Positions 1 to 7,315 of a stretch of DNA of 41,224 nt are shown piece by piece. Within the stretch, counting starts at the first letter, position 1, and every line of letters starts with the position of its first letter. The DNA lies in NCBI GenBank assembly GCA_009838625.1, contig VXRG01000083.1, positions 1,311 through 42,534 on the forward strand, in the 5' to 3' direction. The translations under genes and the position numbers were made by a program. The notes under the pieces are model-generated. The model was given only the letters and a program-made list of their open reading frames with translations, ran no database searches and had not been told where the DNA came from. The stretch is from Caldilineaceae bacterium SB0664_bin_27 (lineage in GTDB: Bacteria; Chloroflexota; Anaerolineae; Caldilineales; Caldilineaceae).

Positions 1-1
1 C

Positions 2-982
2 TGGAACACCGAACGTACGCCGGGCGGCTCCAGCGGCGGCGCGGCTGCAGCCGTCGCCGCAGGCCTCTGCCCCCTCGCACACGGCTCCGACGGCGCCGGC
101 TCAATCCGCATCCCATCCGCCCTCTGCGGCGTTTTCGGCCATAAGCCCTCATTCGGACGCCTGCCCTACTGGCCCAACCTCGATCACTGGTCCGCCCGGT
201 CCCACAACGGTCCCATCTCCCGCACCGTCGCCGACGCCGCCCTCTTCACCCAGGCCATAGCCGGCCCGGATCCCCGCGACCCCACCGCCATCGCCAGCCT
301 CCCGGACGACTACCCCGCCGCCGTCGCCGACCCGCTGCCCGCACTGAAAGACCTGCGCGTAGCCTGGAGCGCTGACTTCGGCTACGCCGCCGTTGACCCC
401 GACGTTCGCCGCCTCGCAGGCGAAGCTGCTCAACGCTTCTCCGACCTCGGCTGCAACGTGGAGGCCGTAGATCCCGGCTGGGACAACCCCCGGCCAGGCG
501 CCGAAGTCTGCTGGTTCGCCTCCATGGCCGCCCGCGTCGGCCAGGCCTACGACGAGAATCCACAGGCCTTCGAACCCAGCCTTGTCGAAATGATCAAGCG
601 GGGCCGCCGCTACTCCGCCGAAGAACTGGGGCGCGCCGAGATGTCCCGAACTACCTTTTATCACCAGGCCCGCAAGTTTTTCGAAGACTACGACCTCCTG
701 CTCACGCCGCAGATGCCTCTCACCGCCTGGCGCGTCGACGACTGGCCCGCAGAGATCGACGGTACGCCCACCCCGTCGATCTTTGACCGTTTGCCCTTCA
801 CCTACCCCTTCAACCTTACAGGCCAACCTGCCGCCAGCGTCCCCTGCGGCTTCGCCTCCGACGGCCTGCCCGTTGCCCTCCAGATCGTAGGCAGGTATCA
901 CGCCGACACACTTGTCCTGCAGGCCGCCGCCGCATTTGAAAAAATCGCGCCTTGGACTTCCGCTTGGCCTGACTTATCATAG
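2..982 (+). CDS. Amidase signature family hydrolase, 5'-truncated by the window edge
   Basis: Reading frame 2 is open from the first bases to the TAG at 980-982. Near its start it reads [15 protein letters not shown] followed by [13 protein letters not shown], the glycine/serine-rich amidase signature that carries the catalytic Ser-cisSer pair of the Ser-Ser-Lys triad. The Lys-bearing N-terminal part lies outside the window. The C-terminal half contains [12 protein letters not shown] and [15 protein letters not shown], the usual closing motifs of this family (GatA, aryl- and fatty-amide hydrolases). These enzymes hydrolyse amides to acid plus amine. The sequence does not fix the substrate, and no gatB or gatC is nearby, so GatA is not favoured. 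Codons end in C unusually often. Family assignment is secure; the substrate is unknown. Confidence 0.93.
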   Translation, partial: WNTERTPGGSSGGAAAAVAAGLCPLAHGSDGAGSIRIPSALCGVFGHKPSFGRLPYWPNLDHWSARSHNGPISRTVADAALFTQAIAGPDPRDPTAIASLPDDYPAAVADPLPALKDLRVAWSADFGYAAVDPDVRRLAGEAAQRFSDLGCNVEAVDPGWDNPRPGAEVCWFASMAARVGQAYDENPQAFEPSLVEMIKRGRRYSAEELGRAEMSRTTFYHQARKFFEDYDLLLTPQMPLTAWRVDDWPAEIDGTPTPSIFDRLPFTYPFNLTGQPAASVPCGFASDGLPVALQIVGRYHADTLVLQAAAAFEKIAPWTSAWPDLS

Positions 983-1096
983 GCGCAGCAGGTCCAATGG
1001 CGGACACTGCGTTCAGTTCAACCGCAAAGCTCGTGGGTTGCAAACCAATAGCGCCATAGCCCTTATCGGGCCCATTAAGACAAGGACGTCTTAATC

Positions 1097-1939
1097 ATGT
1101 TAAATTGGCAACGAAGCCAAGCTGCAGCACGTTCCCCCCACGCCGACAGGAAACCAATCCGCGTCGGCTGCGTCGAGTACCTCAATGCCCGCCCCCTCTG
1201 GCACGGTCTCGGTAAACGCCCCGACCTCTTCTCGCTCAAGTATGCAGTGCCCTCCAGAGTTTCCTCCTGGCTGCACAACGGTGAAGTCGACCTCGCACTC
1301 GTCTCATCAATCGAGTACACGCCGCAATATCGCGTCGTGCCCGGCGCCGCCGTCACCTCAAACGGACCGGTCGGCTCAGTCGCCGCGTTCTCCCGCATAC
1401 CCCTGACGAGAGCCAGGTCCGTCGCCCTCGACGACAGCTCCCGGACCTCCGCTGCCCTCATGCGCATCCTCTGCGCCGAGTGGTTCGACATTGAGCCGGA
1501 GTTCGTTACCATGAGTCCCGACCTGCCCGCCATGCTCCAGCGTTGCGACGCTGCCCTTCTCATCGGGGACCGCGCCCTCTTCGTCGACCACGTCGGCATG
1601 GGCCTGCGCAAACATGACCTCTGCGAAGAATGGAGAGGCATGACCCGACTCCCATTCGTTTTCGCCTTCTGGACCGGCCTGCCCGACGCGCTGACCTCGG
1701 CCCATCTGCAGGCCGTGCGCGATTCACGCCGGAACGGCGTCACTGCACTCGACGACATTGCTTGCGCCCACTATCCCAACAACGAGACCCTCGCCGCCAC
1801 CGGCCGCGCCTATCTGCACAAAAACATCCAATACCGCTTTGACGTCGACTGTTTCGCCAGCCTGCGGCGGTTCTACAATTCAGCCTCCAGGCTCGGCATC
1901 ATCCAACAGGCCCAGCCCGTCCTCTTCTACGATTCTTGA
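1097..1939 (+). CDS. mqnA: Chorismate dehydratase MqnA (futalosine menaquinone pathway)
   Basis: The 280-residue protein matches the MqnA/MqnD periplasmic-binding-like fold family. After a short N-terminal tail it reads IRVGCVEYLNARPL, then VPSRVSSWLHNGEVDLALVS and later LLIGDRAL, all typical of MqnA. MqnA dehydrates chorismate to 3-[(1-carboxyvinyl)oxy]benzoate, the first committed step of the futalosine route to menaquinone. The ATG at 1097 has an AAGGA (1082-1086) ten bases upstream. Other mqn genes are not in the window, so the gene stands alone between an amidase and an ABC operon. MqnD is the main alternative, but the N-terminal GCVEYLNARPL favours MqnA. Confidence 0.88.
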   Translation: MLNWQRSQAAARSPHADRKPIRVGCVEYLNARPLWHGLGKRPDLFSLKYAVPSRVSSWLHNGEVDLALVSSIEYTPQYRVVPGAAVTSNGPVGSVAAFSRIPLTRARSVALDDSSRTSAALMRILCAEWFDIEPEFVTMSPDLPAMLQRCDAALLIGDRALFVDHVGMGLRKHDLCEEWRGMTRLPFVFAFWTGLPDALTSAHLQAVRDSRRNGVTALDDIACAHYPNNETLAATGRAYLHKNIQYRFDVDCFASLRRFYNSASRLGIIQQAQPVLFYDS

Positions 1940-2213
1940 GAGATGAGAGTGAGGGAGTTCACCAACAAAAATGATCCGACTGCTCAAAGGGGTCCCGAGG
2001 CTTGTCTCCAGGACGACTTGGAAAAACTATTCGTGACAACTGCGGGATTTCCGCAGGTTCCTCGATAGAGAGCATGCCTAAGACAGCAGGCAACTCTTCC
2101 AGGCAGTGACTGCTGCGCCCGCATAAGAAGGTTCGCCCCTATCCCCTCAAGCTCTGCGTCTTCCAGTCTGCCCCTCCCGTTAGATCTCGACAGCTGAGGG
2201 CCCCGGTACAGTC
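1940..2213. other. Intergenic stretch without recognised gene
   Basis: Between mqnA and the first ABC-operon promoter I see no convincing gene on either strand. The open frames here have no recognisable protein motifs and no Shine-Dalgarno site. No clear terminator follows mqnA. Confidence 0.5.
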
Positions 2214-2243
2214 TTGACAGCGGTCTGCCTGTTGCGCTATAGT
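2214..2243 (+). promoter_or_regulatory. Sigma-70-type promoter of the first ABC/PhyH operon
   Basis: A perfect -35 box TTGACA (2214-2219) is followed after 18 bases by TATAGT (2238-2243). Transcription would start near 2250, giving a leader of about 100 bases before the lipoprotein start at 2352. No obvious operator palindrome overlaps it. Confidence 0.75.
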
Positions 2244-2351
2244 TGCGACAATCTGAACCCTTAACTTTCACTGATCCTGGCCCCACGCAGACGTCCCTGT
2301 TTGAAAATTAATAGGTCAATACTCACCTTCACTGCAATAGGAGCAGAGAGA

Positions 2352-3674
2352 ATGTCGAATTTGCAGAGCGTTACTCGCCGCGATTTCCTGCGCACTGCCG
2401 GCCTGGGCACTGCCGGCCTCGCACTCGCCGCCTGCGCCGCCCCCGTAGCCCCGGCCGGAGGTGACTCAGCTTCCGATTCCGCAGCAGCACCCGCCATGGA
2501 GCCCGTCAACGTCACCTTGATCTCCTGGTGGAACCATCCCTTCCGCGACCTCTTACCAGCCTTCAACGATCTTCACCCCGATATCCAGGTCGAATTCATC
2601 GACTCGGGCACAGGGTACAATGAGAAGGTCATGACCGCCATGGTCTCCGGCTCCGAGCTGACCGACATTATCGGCAGCCAGGATTTCAACCTTCCCCTTT
2701 GGGCCGCAACCGGAGGGATGGCCGACCTCACCGACCTCATGGCCCCCCACGAGGACAGAATCGTCCCTTACAAGCTCAACCATGGCGTCCATGACGGCAA
2801 GAATTACGGTGTTCCTTGGGATGGGTCGCCTTGCCTTCTCTACTACCGCCGCGACATCACCGAGCAGTATGGCATCGATCCGAGCGCTATCAGCAGCAAT
2901 GACGACTGGATGGCCGCGGGTGAAGAGTTGTCAGCGGCATCTGACGGCGAGCATCGACTCTGGGGCATTACCAAGGACAATTACTTCCCATGGCTGAGTT
3001 GGACTTGGCAGCGGGGCGGAGGCATATATGATCTTCAACTCCAAAATGTAATTGTCGACCAGTCCGATGCCGTCGAATCGCTCGCCTTTCTCAAAACACT
3101 GTGGGATTCCAGCGCGGTATTTCAGGACTTCTCCTGGGACATCGGACTGGCTTCCTATAAGGACGGCTCCTCCGCCGTTTTCCCGGGCGCAATCTGGCTG
3201 GCCGGCATCATTGAAGGCAACGCGCCAGAAACGGTTGGGCTCTGGGGCGTGACCCAACTACCCGCCTGGATGGAGGGCGGCAGTCGCGCCTTCACCTGGG
3301 GAGGCTCCCAGCTCTGCATCCTTGAAACCAGCAAGCACAAGCTCGAAGCCTTTACCTTCCTTGAGTATTCCCAACTGTCTCAGGAGGGACAGGAGGTCCT
3401 TTGGACGTCCGGAGCCCTCTTCCCTGTACTCCACGAAGCGCTCGACTGGCCAATTATGAACGAGCCGGTCGAGTTTTACGGCGGCCAGGTTGCCCTCACG
3501 ATGTACGCCGAGGTTAATTCCGCAGTCCAGCCTTTCGTCTGGGGCGAAGGCTGGTCTGAGGCCTGGGATATCCTGGTTCTGGCCCAAGGCCAGGTCCTCG
3601 ACGGTGAAATCGGGGCGGAAGATGCCCTTGCCGCAGCCGCGCAGGAGATTCGGGATCTGCAGGGCTTGGGCTAA
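2352..3674 (+). CDS. Sugar-type ABC transporter substrate-binding lipoprotein (family 1)
   Basis: The start ATG at 2352 is chosen because AGGAG (2339-2343) sits 8 bases upstream and the protein then begins with a Tat-type signal: RRDFL at residues 9-13 and lipobox LAAC with lipidated Cys28. A TTG at 2301 in the same frame would spoil the signal peptide. The mature part starts with a low-complexity Ala/Pro/Ser linker and continues as a family 1 extracellular solute-binding protein (VNVTLISWWNHP, FNDLHPDIQVEFI, YNEKVMTAMVSG). It captures a carbohydrate-like ligand outside the membrane for the two permeases downstream. The ligand cannot be read from sequence. It is the first gene of a four-gene unit ending in a PhyH dioxygenase. 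Confidence 0.92.
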   Translation: MSNLQSVTRRDFLRTAGLGTAGLALAACAAPVAPAGGDSASDSAAAPAMEPVNVTLISWWNHPFRDLLPAFNDLHPDIQVEFIDSGTGYNEKVMTAMVSGSELTDIIGSQDFNLPLWAATGGMADLTDLMAPHEDRIVPYKLNHGVHDGKNYGVPWDGSPCLLYYRRDITEQYGIDPSAISSNDDWMAAGEELSAASDGEHRLWGITKDNYFPWLSWTWQRGGGIYDLQLQNVIVDQSDAVESLAFLKTLWDSSAVFQDFSWDIGLASYKDGSSAVFPGAIWLAGIIEGNAPETVGLWGVTQLPAWMEGGSRAFTWGGSQLCILETSKHKLEAFTFLEYSQLSQEGQEVLWTSGALFPVLHEALDWPIMNEPVEFYGGQVALTMYAEVNSAVQPFVWGEGWSEAWDILVLAQGQVLDGEIGAEDALAAAAQEIRDLQGLG

Positions 3675-3695
3675 CCGCAAAACCTGTTCGAAGTC

Positions 3696-3737
3696 GGTCT
3701 GGCGCACGCCTACGTGCTAATTCTGCGTGCGTCGACC
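3696..3737 (+). other. Stem-loop between binding-protein and permease genes
   Basis: Arms GGTC (3696-3699) plus GCGCACGC (3702-3709) pair with GCGTGCGT (3725-3732) plus GACC (3734-3737), leaving a 15-base loop. There is no T-run after it. Such hairpins between a binding-protein gene and its permease genes often protect the 5' message and give more binding protein than permease; that role is inferred here. Confidence 0.55.
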
Positions 3738-3826
3738 GGCCTTCTCCCTGACTTCTTTGCCAACTGCTGCGAAGGCTCCTCCGCAGCAGCGTCCCCCGGT
3801 CCACTCTCCTGTAAAGGAATGTGACT

Positions 3827-4759
3827 ATGGGAGTGGTCTCCACGCCCTCAACTCTCGGACCTGCATCGATACCTCCAAAATCCCGGTATTTCATCTGGGA
3901 AAAGGCGGCGCCATACGTCTTCATCTCCCCTTTCTTTATCCTCTTTGGCGTCTTCGGCGCATTCCCCATCCTTTTCGCCGTCTGGATCAGTTTCCAGGAC
4001 TGGAAAAGCGTGCGATCCAGTGAGTACATCGGCCTGAAGAACTATGCGCGACTGTTCACCGACGAAAACTTCCATATTGCTCTCTCGAATACGGTTATCC
4101 TCGGTATTCTTGTAGTTCCTCTCATGGTCATTCTTAGCCTGAGCTTTGCAAACGTGCTCAATCGGCCCATTCGCGGTCGCGTGATCTATCGCACAGCCTA
4201 CTTCCTGCCAGTCGTCACCTCGCTCGTCGTAGTAGGCATACTCTTCGACTTTCTACTCGGCTCAACCTACAGCCCCCTGGGTTCAGTCATGCAGATCTTC
4301 GATATCGAATATAAGGGATTCTTGAACAAACCGGAATTCATTAAACCCGCTATCCTGATCATGATCCTCTGGCGCTGGGTTGGCTACAACATGATGATTA
4401 TGCTGGCCGGCCTCCAGAGCATCCCCTATGAACTCTATGAAGCCGCCCGCATAGACGGTGCAAACGGACTTCAGTCCTTCCTCAATATCACCGTGCCGCT
4501 GATGCGTCGTGTCATCGCCTTCGCCGCCATCCTGTCGACCATCGGCATGTTCAACATTTTTGAAGAAGCATACATGCTTGTCGGTACCAGCGGCGGCGCC
4601 GATCGCGCCGGGCTGCTCATGGGTCTGATAATCTACAGACAGGCCTTTCAAAGCTTCAATTTCGGCTATGCTTCCGCGCTCGCCTACGCCAACGCTGTTA
4701 TCATCATTGTCCTTTCGTTCTTGCAGATCTTCGCCACCGAACGCGCCGCATCCGAGTAA
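3827..4759 (+). CDS. Sugar-type ABC transporter permease, MalF/UgpA-like
   Basis: An integral membrane protein of about 310 residues with roughly six hydrophobic segments. The cytoplasmic EAA loop reads YEAARIDGANGLQSF, then ITVPLM; it docks with the ATPase subunit. It belongs to the binding-protein-dependent inner-membrane component family (MalF/UgpA side, first permease of the pair). The ATG at 3827 is preferred over the GTG at 3821 because AAGGA at 3814-3818 is 8 bases away from the ATG but only 2 from the GTG. It partners with the permease at 4781 and the lipoprotein at 2352. No ATPase gene lies nearby, so a shared MsmK/UgpC-type ATPase from elsewhere is presumably used. Confidence 0.9.
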   Translation: MGVVSTPSTLGPASIPPKSRYFIWEKAAPYVFISPFFILFGVFGAFPILFAVWISFQDWKSVRSSEYIGLKNYARLFTDENFHIALSNTVILGILVVPLMVILSLSFANVLNRPIRGRVIYRTAYFLPVVTSLVVVGILFDFLLGSTYSPLGSVMQIFDIEYKGFLNKPEFIKPAILIMILWRWVGYNMMIMLAGLQSIPYELYEAARIDGANGLQSFLNITVPLMRRVIAFAAILSTIGMFNIFEEAYMLVGTSGGADRAGLLMGLIIYRQAFQSFNFGYASALAYANAVIIIVLSFLQIFATERAASE

Positions 4760-4780
4760 ACCGGTGTCAGGGAAAAACTG

Positions 4781-5707
4781 TTGCACATGAGCCAGCGCGT
4801 CGAAGCCTCCGCAGCAAGCCCCCATACAGGCCCGATCTCCCTAATGAAAGCAATCTCATTGGGCAGGATCTTTACACACCTTCTCCTGCTGATCGCCTTA
4901 CTGGTCTTTATCTTTCCCTTCTATTGGATGCTCTCCTCCTCCTTGAAGCCGTTGGAAGATATCTACATCGTCCCTGTTCAGTTCTGGCCCACCCGCCCTT
5001 CCTTTAACAACTACCTGGAAATCGCCGGCCTCATCCCCTCCGACGAGATCGATTTTCGCGGCGGCATCTCTCTTATCCGAACGTTCCTGAACAGCACGAT
5101 CATCGCCGTCATTAACACCGCCGGCAATGTCTTCCTCGCCTCCCTTGCCGGCTATGCCTTCGCTAAGCTGCGCTTCAAAGGGCGCAACCCTCTCTTTCTC
5201 TCCATGCTGGCAACCATGATGATCCCCAACAGTGTCGGCCTCGTCCCTAACTACCTCATCATGGCCTGGCTCAAATGGATCAATACCTGGTACCCTCTCA
5301 TTATTCCCGGCCTGGCCACGCCCTTCGCCGTCTTCTGGATGCGCCAGTACATGACCACAGTGCCCGATGAAATGATGGAGGCGGCACGCATCGACGGTTG
5401 TGGCCCGTTCGCCACCTTCTGGCGCGTTGTAGCCCCCGTCGTCCTGCCCGGCATGGCCGCACTCGCCATCTTTTCCTTTATGGGACACTGGAATGCTTTT
5501 ATGGGTCCGCTGATCTACCTGAACAAACCGGAGCTGTATACCTTGCCCCTCTTCCTCGCCGTCATGAATTCAGGGGTCTCCGGCAGGCCGACGCCGATCC
5601 ATCTCATTTTCACTGCCTCATTTGTGTCAATTATGCCCATTTTGCTTGTCTTCCTGTTCGCCCAACGCTACTTCATCGCCGGCCTGACCGCCGGCAGCCT
5701 CAAATAG
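4781..5707 (+). CDS. Sugar-type ABC transporter permease, MalG/UgpE-like
   Basis: Second permease of the pair, about 308 residues, with an N-terminal membrane anchor (LLLLIALLVFIFPFYWMLSS) and an EAA loop MEAARIDGCGPFATF followed by RVVAPVVLPG. The C-terminal membrane segment and the RYFIAGLTAGSLK ending are typical of MalG-side permeases. AGGGAA at 4769-4774 is six bases from a TTG at 4781 and twelve from the ATG at 4787, so the start is one of these two. It is separated from the upstream permease by only about 20 bases and is followed 36 bases later by the PhyH gene, so all are likely cotranscribed. Confidence 0.9.
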   Translation: MHMSQRVEASAASPHTGPISLMKAISLGRIFTHLLLLIALLVFIFPFYWMLSSSLKPLEDIYIVPVQFWPTRPSFNNYLEIAGLIPSDEIDFRGGISLIRTFLNSTIIAVINTAGNVFLASLAGYAFAKLRFKGRNPLFLSMLATMMIPNSVGLVPNYLIMAWLKWINTWYPLIIPGLATPFAVFWMRQYMTTVPDEMMEAARIDGCGPFATFWRVVAPVVLPGMAALAIFSFMGHWNAFMGPLIYLNKPELYTLPLFLAVMNSGVSGRPTPIHLIFTASFVSIMPILLVFLFAQRYFIAGLTAGSLK

Positions 5708-5743
5708 ACCGCATTCCGAAAAATGCAATCCGGGATCTGACCA

Positions 5744-6631
5744 ATGAAACTGACAATGGGGAAACACGACCTCGAAATAGGCGGACGCTACCTCGACGAG
5801 CTGCGCGATTCTACTGCCGACAAACACGACATGCCAAACCTGCGCAATCGCCTGCAGGAAGAAGGCTACCTGCTCATCCGCGGCCTCCACGACCGCAGCA
5901 AGGTGAAAGCAGCCCGCCGCGTGATCCTCGAAAACCTGCAGCAGGCTGAGCAGCTCGCGCCCGGCGCGCCCCTCATGGACGGCGTCATCGCCGAGGGCAA
6001 GCGCGGCAAGTTCTACGGCGGCAGCAAGGCGATCACCCACACGCCCGAATTCCTCGCCGTCGTCGAAGCGCCCGAGTTGATGCGGTTCTTCGCCGAATAC
6101 CTCGACGGTCCCAGCCTCACCTACGATTTCAAGTGGCTGCGCGTCGTGCCTAACGGCGCCTTCACCGGCGCCCACTACGACATCGTCTACATGGGCCGCG
6201 GCACCACCAACGTCTTCACCGTCTGGACCCCCCTCGGCGACCTGCCCTACGACATGGGCCCCCTCGCCATCCTCGCCGGCTCCCACAACTTCGACCGCAT
6301 CCGGGAGACATACGGCGAGATGGACGTCGACCGCGACAAGGTCACCGGCTGGTTCTCCAACGACCCCGTCGAGCTCGTAGACACCTACGGCGGCAAGTGG
6401 CGCAGCGCCGAATTCGAGATGGGCGACGCCCTCATCTTCGGCATGTACACCATGCACGGTTCCCTCTCCAACACCACCGGCCGCTTCCGTCTCAGCTGCG
6501 ACACCCGTTACCAGCGCGCCGACGAACCCGTCGACGAACGCTGGATCGGCGAAAACCCCATCGCTCACTACGCCTGGATGAAAGGCGACACCGTCCCCAT
6601 GGAAAAAGCGCGCCAGAATTGGGGCGTCTGA
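5744..6631 (+). CDS. Phytanoyl-CoA dioxygenase (PhyH) family oxygenase, canonical facial triad
   Basis: The 295-residue protein is a non-haem Fe(II)/2-oxoglutarate oxygenase of the PhyH family. The metal site is visible as H144-Y-D146 (GAHYDIVYMGRG) with a distal H238 (MYTMHGSLS) and a following arginine (R247 or R249) for 2-oxoglutarate. GPLAILAGSH at 172-181 is the usual PhyH core strand. The substrate is unknown; members hydroxylate many small molecules besides phytanoyl-CoA. As the last gene of the ABC operon it probably acts on the imported compound or a breakdown product of it. Its codons are even more C-ending than those of the transporter genes. ATG 5744 is taken as start; an in-frame ATG at 5756 is possible. 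Confidence 0.9.
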   Translation: MKLTMGKHDLEIGGRYLDELRDSTADKHDMPNLRNRLQEEGYLLIRGLHDRSKVKAARRVILENLQQAEQLAPGAPLMDGVIAEGKRGKFYGGSKAITHTPEFLAVVEAPELMRFFAEYLDGPSLTYDFKWLRVVPNGAFTGAHYDIVYMGRGTTNVFTVWTPLGDLPYDMGPLAILAGSHNFDRIRETYGEMDVDRDKVTGWFSNDPVELVDTYGGKWRSAEFEMGDALIFGMYTMHGSLSNTTGRFRLSCDTRYQRADEPVDERWIGENPIAHYAWMKGDTVPMEKARQNWGV

Positions 6632-6635
6632 ACGC

Positions 6636-6679
6636 AAAAACCGCCCTGGCCGCTGCCCACCGACAGCCAGCCAAGGCGG
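6636..6679 (-). terminator. Intrinsic terminator downstream of the toxin-antitoxin remnant
   Basis: On the minus strand the arms at 6670-6679 and 6641-6650 (CCGCCTTGGC / GCCAGGGCGG, one mismatch) form a hairpin followed directly by five T (6636-6640). It would end minus-strand transcripts from the antitoxin and arginine genes. On the plus strand it lies just after the PhyH stop but lacks a T-run. Confidence 0.6.
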
Positions 6680-6709
6680 CCTGCAAACTCTCCCTGGCCC
6701 CGTTGGGTT

Positions 6710-6856
6710 CTACTGACTACTAAAGTCTGCCCCCTGGGCCCGAGTTCCCCACCATACTACCATTTCCGGATCGTCTTCAAGAATCCTCCGTACGAAAGGA
6801 GAAGTGGATTCCTCCAAACAGAGCGGCACCACTGCCGACGTGTCCCAGAATTTCAA
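6710..6856 (-). pseudogene. Truncated VapC-like PIN-domain toxin remnant
   Basis: Directly after the antitoxin, a TTG at 6856-6854 overlaps the antitoxin stop in a TTGA arrangement and opens a 48-codon frame. It begins MKFWDTSAVVPL and continues through RRILEDDPEMVVWWGTR. This is the N-terminal strand and helix of a VapC-type PIN ribonuclease, including the first catalytic Asp (residue 5). Typical PIN toxins run about 130-145 residues. Here the likeness stops after WWGTR, and a TAG follows at 6712-6710. The later catalytic acidic residues are missing, and I found no continuation in the next 80 bases in any frame. It is therefore almost certainly inactive. It is too short for standard gene calling. 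Confidence 0.75.
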
Positions 6857-7164
6857 TGATCTTCTTCCCGGTCCAGCGATACAGCACTCCGCACCAGTCC
6901 CTCAGGGTCGGCTGGCCTTGGCATGTCCCAAAAACCTTCCGGCAACTTTCCCGTTCCCCGTCTTATCAAACCTCTTTGTTCAAGGTCTGCCATGTGCTCT
7001 TCCATGGAATCGGCTTGAACGACAGAGGAATCGGTATCATCGACGGGTACCAGGCGCGCGATTGGCCGCCCCCGATCAGTGATGAGTACCTCCTCGCCGG
7101 CCTTCACATCCCGCAAATACGCGCTCAGCGATCGCTTCAGTTCAGTAATGCTCGTTCTCAACAT
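6853..7164 (-). CDS. Phd/YefM-family type II antitoxin, partner toxin broken
   Basis: A 103-residue protein starting MLRTSITELKRSLSAYLR, then VKAGEEVLITDRGRPIARL, the Phd/YefM N-terminal DNA-binding fold. The C-terminal part (EQRGLIRRGTGKLPEGFW) resembles the toxin-wrapping tail of antitoxins paired with PIN toxins. The ATG at 7164 is preferred to the ATG at 7182 because AAGGAG lies 6 bases upstream of it. Normally it neutralises its toxin and represses its own promoter. Here the toxin frame that overlaps its stop codon is truncated, so this is an orphan antitoxin. It lies downstream of argJ with a 151-base gap. The family call is firm; present function is uncertain. Confidence 0.85.
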   Translation of the reverse strand: MLRTSITELKRSLSAYLRDVKAGEEVLITDRGRPIARLVPVDDTDSSVVQADSMEEHMADLEQRGLIRRGTGKLPEGFWDMPRPADPEGLVRSAVSLDREEDH

Positions 7165-7192
7165 TCGTCGCTCCTTCCGCATCAGCCACCGG

Positions 7193-7223
7193 GGACAGAC
7201 CAGGCATTTCGCTCGCTCTGTCC
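7193..7223. promoter_or_regulatory. Inverted repeat upstream of the antitoxin, candidate operator
   Basis: GGACAGA (7193-7199) and TCTGTCC (7217-7223) form a perfect 7-base inverted repeat with a 17-base spacer, 29 bases upstream of the antitoxin start. Antitoxins of this type bind palindromes in their own promoter, so this is a plausible autoregulatory site. No convincing -35/-10 pair was found with it. Confidence 0.4.
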
Positions 7224-7315
7224 AAGCGCTGCCCTCCCCTGCAATCCACCATTCTCTGACGTACGCCGTTCACCACTGAATACCGCCGTTCGCGGTAGCC
7301 CACTGTCCACCGCAG

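Noticed and set aside
149..901. 250-codon open frame on the minus strand opposite the amidase
   Set aside because: Low-complexity Gly/Val/Ala translation without motifs; it arises from the C-ending codons of the real amidase frame on the other strand.
5627..6637. 336-codon minus-strand open frame opposite the first PhyH gene
   Set aside because: Composition is a mirror of the GC-rich PhyH codons; the plus-strand frame has clear catalytic motifs.
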